Assembly: GCF_022230955.1 (NCBI RefSeq)
Contig: NZ_JAKKFI010000064.1
Coordinates: 1 to 64,000, forward strand
Reading direction: 5' to 3'
Length of the DNA stretch: 64,000 nucleotides
DNA from: Micromonospora cabrerizensis
GTDB taxonomy: Bacteria; Actinomycetota; Actinomycetes; Mycobacteriales; Micromonosporaceae
Made by a program: the position numbers and the translations under genes. Under the pieces are notes generated by a model. The model saw only the letters and a program-made list of their open reading frames with translations. It searched no databases and had not been told where the DNA came from. Below, in pieces: positions 18,847-29,100 of this stretch (its first letter is position 1; every line of letters begins with the position of its first letter).

Positions 18847-19449
18847 GTGCAAGCAACTGAGGTGTTCCGCCGCTATTGCCTACCTGGTGGGCGCTACAAG
18901 AAGCTCATCGGGGGCAACTTCATCCGAACGCTGGCTGGTCAAGCCCTGATTGACTTCGGTGCGGCACTGGCCTCTGATGCTCGGTCAATCTCACGCGACG
19001 AGTTGTCTGAGTTGATGCGAGGGGACTGGCGTGAGCGACTGACCGGCGCCTGGCTCGCCGGATTTGCCCAGACGGAAGCGCTGCGTGACGAGATCTCCGC
19101 ACTGCTGCTCGCGAAGGATGAGCCGTACGCGGCGAAGGGCTATGTGTTCGCTCTCGCCCGGTTCGAGTCCACGGCGGATGGATTGACTCTGCGTCGATAC
19201 CTGGACACGTACCTGCACCGCGCGGAACTCCGCGCAGACCAGGCGTACGTCATGGGTGCGCTCCTCTTCGTTGACCGCCAACTGGGCTCGGAGTTTTCCT
19301 CCGGGTTGCTTGGCGCCGGCGGCCTGTGGGATCGCTGGGCCGCGCTGGATGAGGCTGCACGCCCTGATGAGCAGGAGAAATGTGCCGAGATCACGTCGTG
19401 GTGCGACTTCGCTGATCTCTGCATGCGGGCCGAGCCTCGACGCACGTGA
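18847..19449 (+). CDS. DUF6000-like protein
   Basis: I assign this 200-residue soluble protein to the DUF6000 type from memory of its pattern: RRYCLPGGRYKKLIGGNF near the start, then DWRERLTGAWLAG, a KGYVFALARFES motif and GALLFVDRQLG. The function of the family is not established. It has no signal peptide or membrane segment. GTG 18847 is my start, although the ribosome site is weak and an earlier codon at 18805 is possible. Codon choice looks slightly less GC-biased than that of the neighbours. Its stop codon abuts a family C palindrome. Confidence 0.6.
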   Translation: MQATEVFRRYCLPGGRYKKLIGGNFIRTLAGQALIDFGAALASDARSISRDELSELMRGDWRERLTGAWLAGFAQTEALRDEISALLLAKDEPYAAKGYVFALARFESTADGLTLRRYLDTYLHRAELRADQAYVMGALLFVDRQLGSEFSSGLLGAGGLWDRWAALDEAARPDEQEKCAEITSWCDFADLCMRAEPRRT

Positions 19450-19494
19450 ATCTTGGACACTTACCGTTGCGAGCTGACGGAAAGTGTCCAAGAT
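19450..19494. repeat. Family C palindromic element, copy 1
   Basis: ATCTTGGACACTT (19450-19462) and AAGTGTCCAAGAT (19482-19494) are perfect 13-bp arms. The centre contains CCGTT and GCTGACGG. The same layout recurs at 40569. It lies between convergent genes. Confidence 0.85.
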
Positions 19495-19569
19495 CTGTTC
19501 AGCAAGCGCCACATGCCGTTCCACCGGGCAGCTCTGGCGAGATCGTCAGGTCTTCCGGTTGGACAGCAC

Positions 19570-19603
19570 AACGGGCCTGAGTGGACAGCTACTCAGGCCC
19601 GTT
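19570..19603 (-). terminator. Terminator of the FG-GAP gene
   Basis: AACGGGCCTGAGT (19570-19582) and ACTCAGGCCCGTT (19591-19603) form a perfect 13-bp stem with an 8-base loop, 26 bases beyond the stop codon of the minus-strand FG-GAP gene. Confidence 0.85.
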
Positions 19604-19628
19604 GGCATGTCGCTCCACGAGGGCGGGC

Positions 19629-22600
19629 TCAGCCGAAGGACTTGACCCCGCGCCAGTCGTCGCCCAGGACGACCTTCACCGGCCCACCGGTGTCGGTCTT
19701 GGACGGGTGATAGATCCGCATCATGCCGTCCGTGCCCGAACGGGTCCAGAAATCAGGCACCCGGTCGCCGCTGACGTCCGGAATGCTGATCATGGCGCTG
19801 ATGTTGGCCTCGGACCATCCCGTCCCGTACGAGACGTCGCCGCTGCGCGAACCGGCGGCCGACTTGAGCGAATCGAGGTTCACGCTGCCCGGGGTCGAGC
19901 CGGGCTTGCCGTGCCGGACGTACATGTTGCCGTTGTCCAGGTTGCGCCAGAGCATGTCCGGCGTGCCGTCCAGATCGATGTCGGCGACGTTGACGACCTC
20001 CCGTCGGGCCCAGGCGGTGCCCTCCATCAGGGTCGCCTCCTGGAAGCTCCCACCGGTGTAGCCGCTCAGCGTCCAGAAGGCGGGCCCGGCCCGAAGGATC
20101 AGGTCCGGGAGTTTGTCGCCGGTGATGTCACCGACCGCCTTGATCTGGGTCCACGTGTCCGGCGAGGGCACCGAGGTACCGCCGACACCGGTGGACGGCA
20201 GCAGGACTCGCAGGCGGCGGTCGACGTCGAAGGTGCCGTAGCCGTCACCGGGGTAGAGCCAGAAGCCGCCGTCCGGGGTACGGGCGAACATGTCGGTCGT
20301 GCCGTCGCCCGGGTAGGTGTCGGAGTGCTTTGCCAGCAGGGCGGCCCTGCCCGTTTTCGGGTCGAACCAGTGCCCCGTCGGGTTCAGTTTGCTGCCGGCG
20401 TAGGAGCCGACGAGCCAGGCGTACAGCTCGCCGCCGGTGTCACCGGCGTAGTTGCGCAGGTTGCCTGAGGAGTCCACCAGGAGCAGGTCGGGAATCCCGT
20501 CACCGCCCGTGTCGCCAGGTCCGTCGGCCGTCGAGCGTGGCGGTAGGTAGAACGTGTAGTCGGTGCGGGCGCTGCGGTTGCCGACGGAGTCGAACGCGTA
20601 CACGTGCAGGGTGGTCGGACCGGCGTGCCGGGGTGCCAGGTTGGGCACGGTGGCGGTGCCGCCGCTGGCCGGCACGCTCACGGCGCCGATGCTCTCGAAC
20701 GAGTAGGTGAAGCTCGTGGCGCCGGCGGCGGTGAACGTGATGGGACCGGTCTCGCCGAACTTGATCGTCGCCCACGTCGCGCCGTCGGGGGTGGCCTGCT
20801 TGAAGACGGTGCTGGCGACGTCCGGTGCCGGGGGTGCGGAGGCGTCGACGGTGAGGCGGCACGGCTCGTTGCCGGGCGGGAAGAACGAGGACGAGGCACC
20901 CACCGTGTCCTCGGCGCTCACCTCCCACGAGTAGACCGCCTTGTCCTCCAGGTTGCCGGCGGGGATCGTCAGCGAGGCCCAGCCGGTGCTGGTGGTGGTG
21001 ACCAGGGTGCCCGCCGGGACGGCCGTGCCGTTCTTCCAGAACCGGAATCGCAGGCTCTTCAGGTTGCCGTCGCCATCGGAGGAGGTCGCGGCCAGCACGA
21101 TGTTGGTCTTCGCCACCGTGACGCCACCACCGGGACCGGGCACGCAGTTGCCGCCAGGTGAGCTCGTGCCGCCCGTCGGCTCGTTGGGCGGCCGGTTGTA
21201 GGTGACGCTCAGCTCAGCCGACGTGACCTTGAACTTGCGCCACGTGATCGTGTCGGATTCGCTGGTGGCGCGCATGCCGAGGGTGAGGTTCGACCAGCCC
21301 CCGTTCGCGGCGGCCTGGGCGCCCTTCTTCACGTCGAAGCTCACGTAGTCGTCGGTGCAGCTGCTGCCGTAGCCGTAGGCGAAGGACCGCCGCGACTGCT
21401 CCTCGACCCACGCCGGCTGCTTGTTCCAGGTGCTGCCGCTGGAGATGGAACCGGTGCGCCAGAGCTGCATCTCGCGGGCCGTGCACTGCCACGAGTGGTT
21501 GTTCAGCACCTTGAAGCTGGCCAGTGTGACCGTCGCTCCCTTCATCCGGGTGTCGAAGCCCATCCGCCAGAACGAGCGGGCGCGCAGCGGAGTGTCCTCG
21601 TCGTAGCCCACCCGGGCGTCCGTGGTTCCGGAGTTGAAGTTGGTGCCGTTGTAGGTGTTGGTGTTGGGATGCTGCGAATAGACCGTGGCCCAGGCCAGCT
21701 TGCCGCTGATCAGGGTCGGGTCCAGGAAGACGGGGAAGAGCACGTCCTCGCCGGTGAGCAACCCGGTGGCGGCGGCGTCCAGGTGCAGTCGGACGTCGCC
21801 GGTGCCGTCCCCGTCGAGGCGGGTGGGAATCTGTGCCTGCCGTGCGCCGGGCTCGCTGCCGACGAGGCCGGACAACGTCAGCACGTCGGCGGGCGTGGCC
21901 ACGGCGGTGCGGGGGGCGGCCCCGGGGTTTTCCGGGTCCCGTCCCGCGGAGTCCCAGGCGAACGGGCTGGGGATCGAGCTGACCTCCTCGCCGCTGACCT
22001 TGTCGAGGGCGAGGACGCCGCCGGTCGTCGCGTCGTGACGGAAGACGACCGTCTCCGAGCGCAGGCCGTACGTGACCGAGTTGACGGCCTGGATCGTGGC
22101 GGCCGCCCGATTCTTGACGATCAGCAGTTGTCCGAAGCCGCCGTCGTCGCGCGCGACGACGAGCAGGTCCACCCCGGGGCGAACCTCGGGGTAGAGAGCG
22201 CGCGGACCGTCGAGCACCGGCTTCGGCAAGGTGCCGGGCCAGGTGTACGCGATGGTGTGGCCGTCGACGTCCATCTCGGTCAGCACGGTCGCGGTGCCGT
22301 CCTGCTGATTCGGGGCGCTGCCACCGGAGAACCGCACGGGCGTGGCGGCGTTGACGGGGCGGATGTCCAGCCCGCCAGTGGCGCCTCCGGCGCGGGTCAG
22401 CGTGTTGTCGACCGCCACCCACTGGCCGGCGGTGTTCTTCGCTCGCTGGGGGGTGGCGTGCATCGTGGTGCGCAGCTGCCCGCTCGGCATGGCCCAGGTG
22501 AGCGAGGTGGCGGTGGTGGCGGTGTCCACCAGCACCTCCGTGCCGGTCTTCAGGGCGTCTGCCATCGCGGTCGCCTCGGTGCGTGGTGCGGCCGGCACCG

Positions 22601-22742
22601 GTGCGAGAACGGTGTCGCGTGGGTGGTCGGTCCACCGCGACGGCAACAGGGTCGCGACGAGTGCGGCCAGCAGGACGCCCAGGGTGAGAGTCAGCCTGAC
22701 GCGCGTACGCACGAACGGGCTGAGCAGGCGAGGCACGGTCAC
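19629..22742 (-). CDS. Large secreted FG-GAP/VCBS-repeat protein, partner of the RHS gene
   Basis: This 1,037-residue exoprotein has a hydrophobic export segment near the N-terminus (LTLTLGVLLAALVATLLP, about residues 16-33). The next about 310 residues form an N-terminal module that I recall from actinobacterial RHS-associated proteins (VRPGVDLLVV, SVTYGLRSETVVF). A DNRLRE-like beta-sandwich follows (about 350-510, GFDTRMKGATVTLASFKV, STWNKQPAW), then Ig/FN3-like strands, and finally about five FG-GAP blades (about 738-1021) with calcium-binding D-x-D/N-G-x-x-D motifs such as GDGIPDLLLVD and DLDGTPDMLW. Binding or adhesion is likely; no enzyme motif is seen. GTG 22742 fits a GGGAG site. It is transcribed divergently from the RHS toxin gene, which suggests a shared extracellular system. 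Confidence 0.75.
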   Translation of the reverse strand: MTVPRLLSPFVRTRVRLTLTLGVLLAALVATLLPSRWTDHPRDTVLAPVPAAPRTEATAMADALKTGTEVLVDTATTATSLTWAMPSGQLRTTMHATPQRAKNTAGQWVAVDNTLTRAGGATGGLDIRPVNAATPVRFSGGSAPNQQDGTATVLTEMDVDGHTIAYTWPGTLPKPVLDGPRALYPEVRPGVDLLVVARDDGGFGQLLIVKNRAAATIQAVNSVTYGLRSETVVFRHDATTGGVLALDKVSGEEVSSIPSPFAWDSAGRDPENPGAAPRTAVATPADVLTLSGLVGSEPGARQAQIPTRLDGDGTGDVRLHLDAAATGLLTGEDVLFPVFLDPTLISGKLAWATVYSQHPNTNTYNGTNFNSGTTDARVGYDEDTPLRARSFWRMGFDTRMKGATVTLASFKVLNNHSWQCTAREMQLWRTGSISSGSTWNKQPAWVEEQSRRSFAYGYGSSCTDDYVSFDVKKGAQAAANGGWSNLTLGMRATSESDTITWRKFKVTSAELSVTYNRPPNEPTGGTSSPGGNCVPGPGGGVTVAKTNIVLAATSSDGDGNLKSLRFRFWKNGTAVPAGTLVTTTSTGWASLTIPAGNLEDKAVYSWEVSAEDTVGASSSFFPPGNEPCRLTVDASAPPAPDVASTVFKQATPDGATWATIKFGETGPITFTAAGATSFTYSFESIGAVSVPASGGTATVPNLAPRHAGPTTLHVYAFDSVGNRSARTDYTFYLPPRSTADGPGDTGGDGIPDLLLVDSSGNLRNYAGDTGGELYAWLVGSYAGSKLNPTGHWFDPKTGRAALLAKHSDTYPGDGTTDMFARTPDGGFWLYPGDGYGTFDVDRRLRVLLPSTGVGGTSVPSPDTWTQIKAVGDITGDKLPDLILRAGPAFWTLSGYTGGSFQEATLMEGTAWARREVVNVADIDLDGTPDMLWRNLDNGNMYVRHGKPGSTPGSVNLDSLKSAAGSRSGDVSYGTGWSEANISAMISIPDVSGDRVPDFWTRSGTDGMMRIYHPSKTDTGGPVKVVLGDDWRGVKSFG

Positions 22743-23188
22743 GGCGCTTCTACTCCCGTGGGGGGCCGGCGACAAGGGAAGGCACAGCAAGCAGCCCCGT
22801 TCGGCGGGCCGAGGGGCAAAATGCGAGCACACGATCGCACGACGTGAGGTCTTTTCGTCTATCCCGCCAACGTTATGAATCCGTTATGGACCTCCTCGGC
22901 GTCATCGTAAGTTCAGGCGGAATTCGATCTTGTGTACGTTTTGGTAACGCGGTTCGGACTGCCCTGAGATCACTTGCCCTGTTGGCACCTTTCCTGCCGT
23001 CCGCAGCCAACTGATCATCAATGGTGACGTGACCCAGGTCACTCCATGCCGCCTCGGTGGCGATCGCCGGGCCTTGAGTAGCAACCCCGCCTACCGCAGA
23101 GTGCTCACGCACGTGCCGATCCGGCACGTGCTTTTCGCGGTCTTCCGCGCCTTCTCGTTCGTTTTGCGCCTGGGTGGAGTCGACACGT
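22743..23188. promoter_or_regulatory. Divergent promoter region of the FG-GAP/RHS pair
   Basis: This 446-base spacer must hold both promoters. It is less GC-rich in the middle than its flanks. Two direct CGTTATG repeats (22871-22877 and 22882-22888, 11 bases apart) fit a response-regulator-type site. A GTGACC-CA-GGTCAC dyad occupies 23029-23042. No gene was found here. Confidence 0.45.
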
Positions 23189-26100
23189 ATGCGTGGTATC
23201 GGGTTGCTGTCCCGGCGGTGGCATGGCCGGCGGACGCCGACGGAGGCAGCGCGCCCTCGTTGGCGGCGTCGTGCGCGCACCGCGATGGTGCTGGTCCTGT
23301 CCACGACACTCGTCGCGACCTCCGTGCCCGCCGCGGCGTGGGCGGTGCCCGGCGCGGGCATGAGCCGCGAGGACACCCAGGTCCAGTTGCCGGACGTCCC
23401 GGAGAGCAAGCAGGTCGCCCAGAACGGGGAAGCCGACACGGACCTGCTCACCGCCGACCAGGTGCCGGTGGTCCCGTACGTGCCCGGGTCCGTCGAGCCG
23501 TGGCAACAGGACAGCGGCGCCGTGGACCTGACCGGCGTCGCGGCCGGAGACACCAGGCAGGTCGACGATCTGCCGGTCTCCCTCGGCGTGCCGGACGGTG
23601 GTGACCCGGCAGCCCTCGCCGGGACCTGGACCGTCGATCTCGCCGCCCCCGAGGCGTCCCAGGCGGCCAGCGTGTCGGGCCTGATCATGAAGATCACGCC
23701 GCCGGTCACCGCCGACCCAACCGCCGAGGTCGCGCTCCACGTCACCTACACGGACTTCGCCGATCTCTACGGCCCACTGGCCGCCGACCGCTTCGGCGTC
23801 ATGTTGCTGCCCGACTGCGTCTTCGACGCCCCCGACTCCGGCGAATGCGCCACCGGCGGCAGCGCGACGATGTCCGGTGCGGCGAGCGCCCAGGCGGTGC
23901 CCAGCGAGGTGAAGCTGGTGCCGGCCACGAAGGCCTCGGCCCGCACCACGGCCACCGCGGACGAGTCGACGCAGCGGGTCGTCACCGGCAAGGTGCCCGT
24001 GGGTTCGCTGCTCGGCGCGCAGGGCGAGCCCGGTGCCCGCGCGGCCGCGGCGGAAGGATCGAGTGTCGTCGGCGTGCTGGACACCGGAGCGTCGGCGGCC
24101 GGCGACTTCACCGCCACCCCGCTGCTCTCCTCGGGGTCCTGGGCGGCGGGTTCGTCGTCCGGCGCCTTCACCTACTCCTACCAGGTGCAGACCCCCGAGA
24201 CCGCCGCCGGCCTGATGCCGAAGGTCGCACTGTCCTACTCCTCGCAGTCGGTGGACGGCCGCACCTCCGCCACCAACAACCAGGCGTCCTGGATCGGTGA
24301 CGGCTGGGACTACAGCGCGGGGGCGATCACCCGCAGCTACGCCACCTGCCGGGAGGACTCCAAGAAGCCGGGTGCCAACAACTCCACGCACCGCACCGCC
24401 GACCTGTGCTGGGGCTCGAAGAACGCCACCCTGTCGCTCGCCGGCATGACCACCGAACTGGTGTGGGACGAGAGCAAGAGTGCCTGGTTCACCGCCAACG
24501 GCGACGGCTCCAAGGTCCAGTTGGTGCAGGACACCAGCCTGGCCAACGGTGACGCCGACGGTGAGTACTGGATCGTCACCACCCGCGACGGCACCCGCTA
24601 CCACTTCGGCCGCAACCGCCTGCCGGGCTGGTCCGACCGGGGCAGCGCCGCGGACGACCCGGTCACCAACTCGGTGCTCACCGTGCCGGTGTACGGCAAC
24701 CACGCGGACGAGCCCTGCTACAAGGCGGGCAACTGGGCCGGCTCGGTCTGCACCGAGGCGTGGCGGTGGTCCCTCGACTACGTCGAGGACATCCACGGCA
24801 ACGCCATGAGCCTGTGGTGGGAACGCGAGACGAACCACTACGCCCGGAACTTCAACTTCAAGGACCCGGTCACCTACGACCGGGGCGGCTACCTGACCCG
24901 CATCGACTACGGGCAGCGCAAGGACACCCTCTTCTCCGAGGCGCCGCTGGCGCGGATCTCCTTCAGTGTCGCGGAGCGGTGCTTCGCCGAGGGGTCCCTC
25001 ACCTGCACCGACGACAACTTCGCCAGTACCAAGCCCGACAAGTACCGCATCTGGTACGACACCCCGGCCGACCTGCGGTGCGCCGCCGGCCAGAAGTGCT
25101 GGAACGCCTCGCCGTCCTTCTTCACCCGCAAGCGCCTCGACAAGATCACCACGTCGGCGCAGCGGACGTCGGCCAAGACCCTCCAGACCGCGGACGAGTA
25201 CCAGCTCAAGCAGTCGTTCCCGATCCTGAAGACCGGCCCGAACACCGCCCTGTGGCTGGAGTCGATCACCCGTACCGGCCACGGTCGCAGCGGCGACAAG
25301 ATCGCGCTCAACGCGGTGCGCTTCGAGTCCAACACCGAGGACATGCCGAACCGCGTCAAGCGGGACAACCGCCCCGGCTTCTCCCGGCTGCGCATCGCTC
25401 GGGTCATCAACGAGTACGGCGGCGAGACCGTCGTCAACTACAAGGCACCGGTGGGGGACTGCAAGACCGGCACCGGGCTGCCCGGCAAGACCGACACCGC
25501 GTCGCTGAAGGCCAACGACCGGTTGTGCTACCCGGCCTTCTGGCATCCGGACCCGGCCGCCGAGGACATCGACTGGTTCCAGAAGTACGTCGTCGACAGC
25601 GTCGAGGAACTCCCCAACCTGGACGGCGCGTACACCACCATCACCAGGTACCTCTACGGCAAGCCGGCTTGGCGGCTCGCCGAGCAGGAGTTCACCAAGA
25701 AGTCCACCCGCACGTACTCCCAGTTCGCCGGCGTCGACCAGGTCACCGTCCTCACCGGCGCGGACGATCCCGACATCGGCAGCAAGCGGACCAAGTCCGT
25801 CACCCGTTACTTCCAGGGCATGGGCGACACCGTCTCGGTGAAGGACGCCGACGGCGTCGAGATCGCCAAGGACCGGGAGGCCTTCGCCGGCCGGGTCGCC
25901 GAGGAGCTGACGTACGCCGAGGCAGCCGACGTCGACGCCAACTGGCTCACCCGCAGCGTCACGTTCCCGGTCGCACAGCAACTCGCGGCGCGCCCACGCG
26001 ACGACGGCCTGAGCCCGCTACAGGCATGGCGGGTCACCGAGCCCCGGCAGGCCTCGTACACCAGGGCCTCCGGCACCGGCGACGACACCCGCACCCTGCG

Positions 26101-29100
26101 GACGGTCGAGACGAGAACCACCCACGAGACGACGCACGGCCTGCCCACACACATCGAGTCGCTCGGCGACACCGGCAAGACCGGCGACGAGTCCTGCACG
26201 TACGTGGAGTACCTCAACCGCGACGACAAGAACATCATCGGGCTGACCAAGCAGACCCGCACCAGCCCGACGACCTGCGCCGCAGCCACCTTCGACAACC
26301 TGTCGACGCTCAGCTCGGCGGGCCGGGTCGCCTACGACGGCCAGGCGTACGACGTCGCCCTCGGCACCTCCACCCGCGGCCTGGCCAGCCAGACCTGGTC
26401 GCTGAAGGGCGACGGTTCGGGCTTCCAGCCCGACGGCACCACCGGTTTCGACGCCATCGGTCGCGTCGTCAGCAGCACCGACCCGGACGGCAAGACCTCC
26501 AGGATCACCTACACCCCGGCCACCGGCCAGGCCACCTCGGTGACCGAGGAGAACTCGCTGGGGCACAAGCAGGTCCGGGAGTTGGATCCGGGCCGCGCGG
26601 TGACGACGAAGACCACCGACCTGAACGACCGGGTCAGCGAGGCGAAGTACGACGCGTTGGGTCGTCTCGTCGAGGCGTGGGGCCCCGGGCGCACCCCGTC
26701 GTCCACTGCCGTCCCGGACTTCCGGGCCCAGTACGTCGTGCCCGCCGGAAAGCCTCCGGTCGTCACCACCTTCAGCCGTGGGCACGAGAACCGGGTCCAG
26801 ACCGCCGTCACCATCTACGACGGCCTGGGCCGCGAACGGCAGAGCCAGGAAGAGGCCACCGGCAGCGGCCGGCTGATCACCGACACGGAGTACAACAGCT
26901 CCGGCGAGGTGTGGCGGACCAACAACGCCTACCTCGCCAACGGTTCTCCCAGCGGCCAGCTGTTCATGCCGTTCGTGGACCCCGAAAACCCGGCGCCCGT
27001 ACCCAACGCCACCCTCTACACCTACGACGGCCTCGGCCGGGTGACCCAGGAGCTGCCCGTCCTCAACGGCACCGAGCAGCCCGCTCGTGCCACCCGCTAC
27101 GCGTACGGCGCCGACCACTCCACGGTGATCAACCCGGCGGGTGCGACGTCCTACCGGCTGTTCACCGACGCCCTGGGCCGGACCACCCGCGTCGACACCT
27201 TCACCAACAGCGCCCGCACCGAGTTCACCTCGATGCGCTACCAGCACGACGCGCGCGGGCAGCTGGAGAAGGCCACCCACTCCGCCAACCCGACCCGCCC
27301 GTGGACCTGGACGTACGACCAGCGCGGCCGGATGGCGACCGCCACCGACCCGGACTCCGGCACCACCCGGATCACGTACGACCACCGGGACCGGCAGCTG
27401 ACCTCCACCAACGCCCGCAACGTCACCGTCTGGAACGGCTACGACCAGTTGTCCCGCCCGACATCCCAGCGGCTCGGCAGCAGCACCGGAACGCTCCTGG
27501 GCGAGTTCACCTACGACACCGTCGCCGGTGGCAAGGGCCTGCCGGCGAGCACCACTCGTTACACCGACGGCCTGCCGTACACCCAGACGGTCGGCGGCTA
27601 CAGCAACGACTACCAGCCCACGTCGGCGACGCTCACGCTGCCGCAGAGCGTCGCCAACACGTGGGGCCTGCGGAGCTCCTACACCTACGAGTACAACTAC
27701 ACCGACACGGGTCTGCCCGAGTCGACCACGCTGCCCGCCGTCGGCAGCCTCCCGTCCGAGAAGCTCCTCGTCCGCTACACGAAGGACGGTCTGCCACTCT
27801 CGGTCTCCGGCAAGGACTGGTACGGCGCGGAGACCGTCTACTCGCCGTACGGGCAGGTGCTGCGGTCCACCCTCGGCGCCCAGCCGTACCGGGTGTGGAC
27901 GATGGCCTCGTACGACGACGCCAGCGGTGCGCTGAACAGCCAGCAGGTCTACCGCGAGCAGACTGGCGACAAGAGCATCGTGGGCGGCAACCTCGTCTCG
28001 AACCGCTCCTACGCCTACGACGACAGCGGCAACGTCCTCGCGATCCGCGAGGAGGCGACCGGGATCGAGGAGCGGCAGTGCTTCCAGTACGCGCTCGGCC
28101 GGTTGAAGACGGCCTGGACCGCCAAGAACCAGGCGCAGTGCTCGCCGGGGCCGGTGAACCCGGACGCCTCCCTCAACGTGGCGCTCGGTCCGGACAAGTC
28201 CGGCTACTGGCAGGAGTACGAGTACGACCTGCTCGGTAACCGCACCAAGCTGGTGGAGAAGGACCTGACCGGCGCGACCGCCAAGGACGCCACCACCACG
28301 TACACCTATGGCAAGGCCGACGGCAGCCAGCCGCGGACCCTCACCAAGGTGACCAAGAACTACGTCACCCCGGCCGGTGCCGCGATCACCGCGGCGGCCG
28401 AGCGGCTGTACGAGCTGACCGGCGAGACCAAGTCTGTCGCGTCGATCCAGAACGGCGACGAGCAGACACTGTCCTGGACCCATGACGGTCAGGTCGACCG
28501 GATCGTCGGTGCGGGCAGCAGGGGCAAGAGCCCGTACGTCGGTCTGGCCGACAAGTGCCTCGACCTCAGCAACGGACTCGCCGTCCCCAACCAGCCCCTG
28601 ATGCTGTACCCGTGCAACGAGTCGCCCGCCCAGAAGTGGGCCTTCGCTGCCACCCCGAACCAGAGCAACCCCAACCTGGGCACGCTCGCCGCGTACGACA
28701 ACTGGTGCGTTCAGCCGGCAGCCAACACCGCGGGCTCGGTCTTCGCCGTGCAGAGCTGCAACGGCTCGGCGGGCCAGCAGGTGGAACGCCTGTCGACCGG
28801 CCAGCTCAAGCACATTGCCTCCGGGCTGTGTGTCGCCGTCAAGGACGCGGCGACCGCCGACGGCACCCCGGTCGTGCTGGCCACGTGCGCCAACGTGCCC
28901 GCGCAGCAGTGGGAGGCGCAGGACGAGACCCGGCACATCTACGGGCCGGGCGGCACCCGCCTGCTGACCATTCAGCAGCGACAGGCCACCCTGAACCTGG
29001 GTGAGGCGCAGCTGACCGTGCAGAGGGGCGGGGTGCAGGTCTCCGCCCAGCGGTCCTACGCCGCGCCGGGTGGCACCGTGGTTCGCTACGCGAACCGTGC

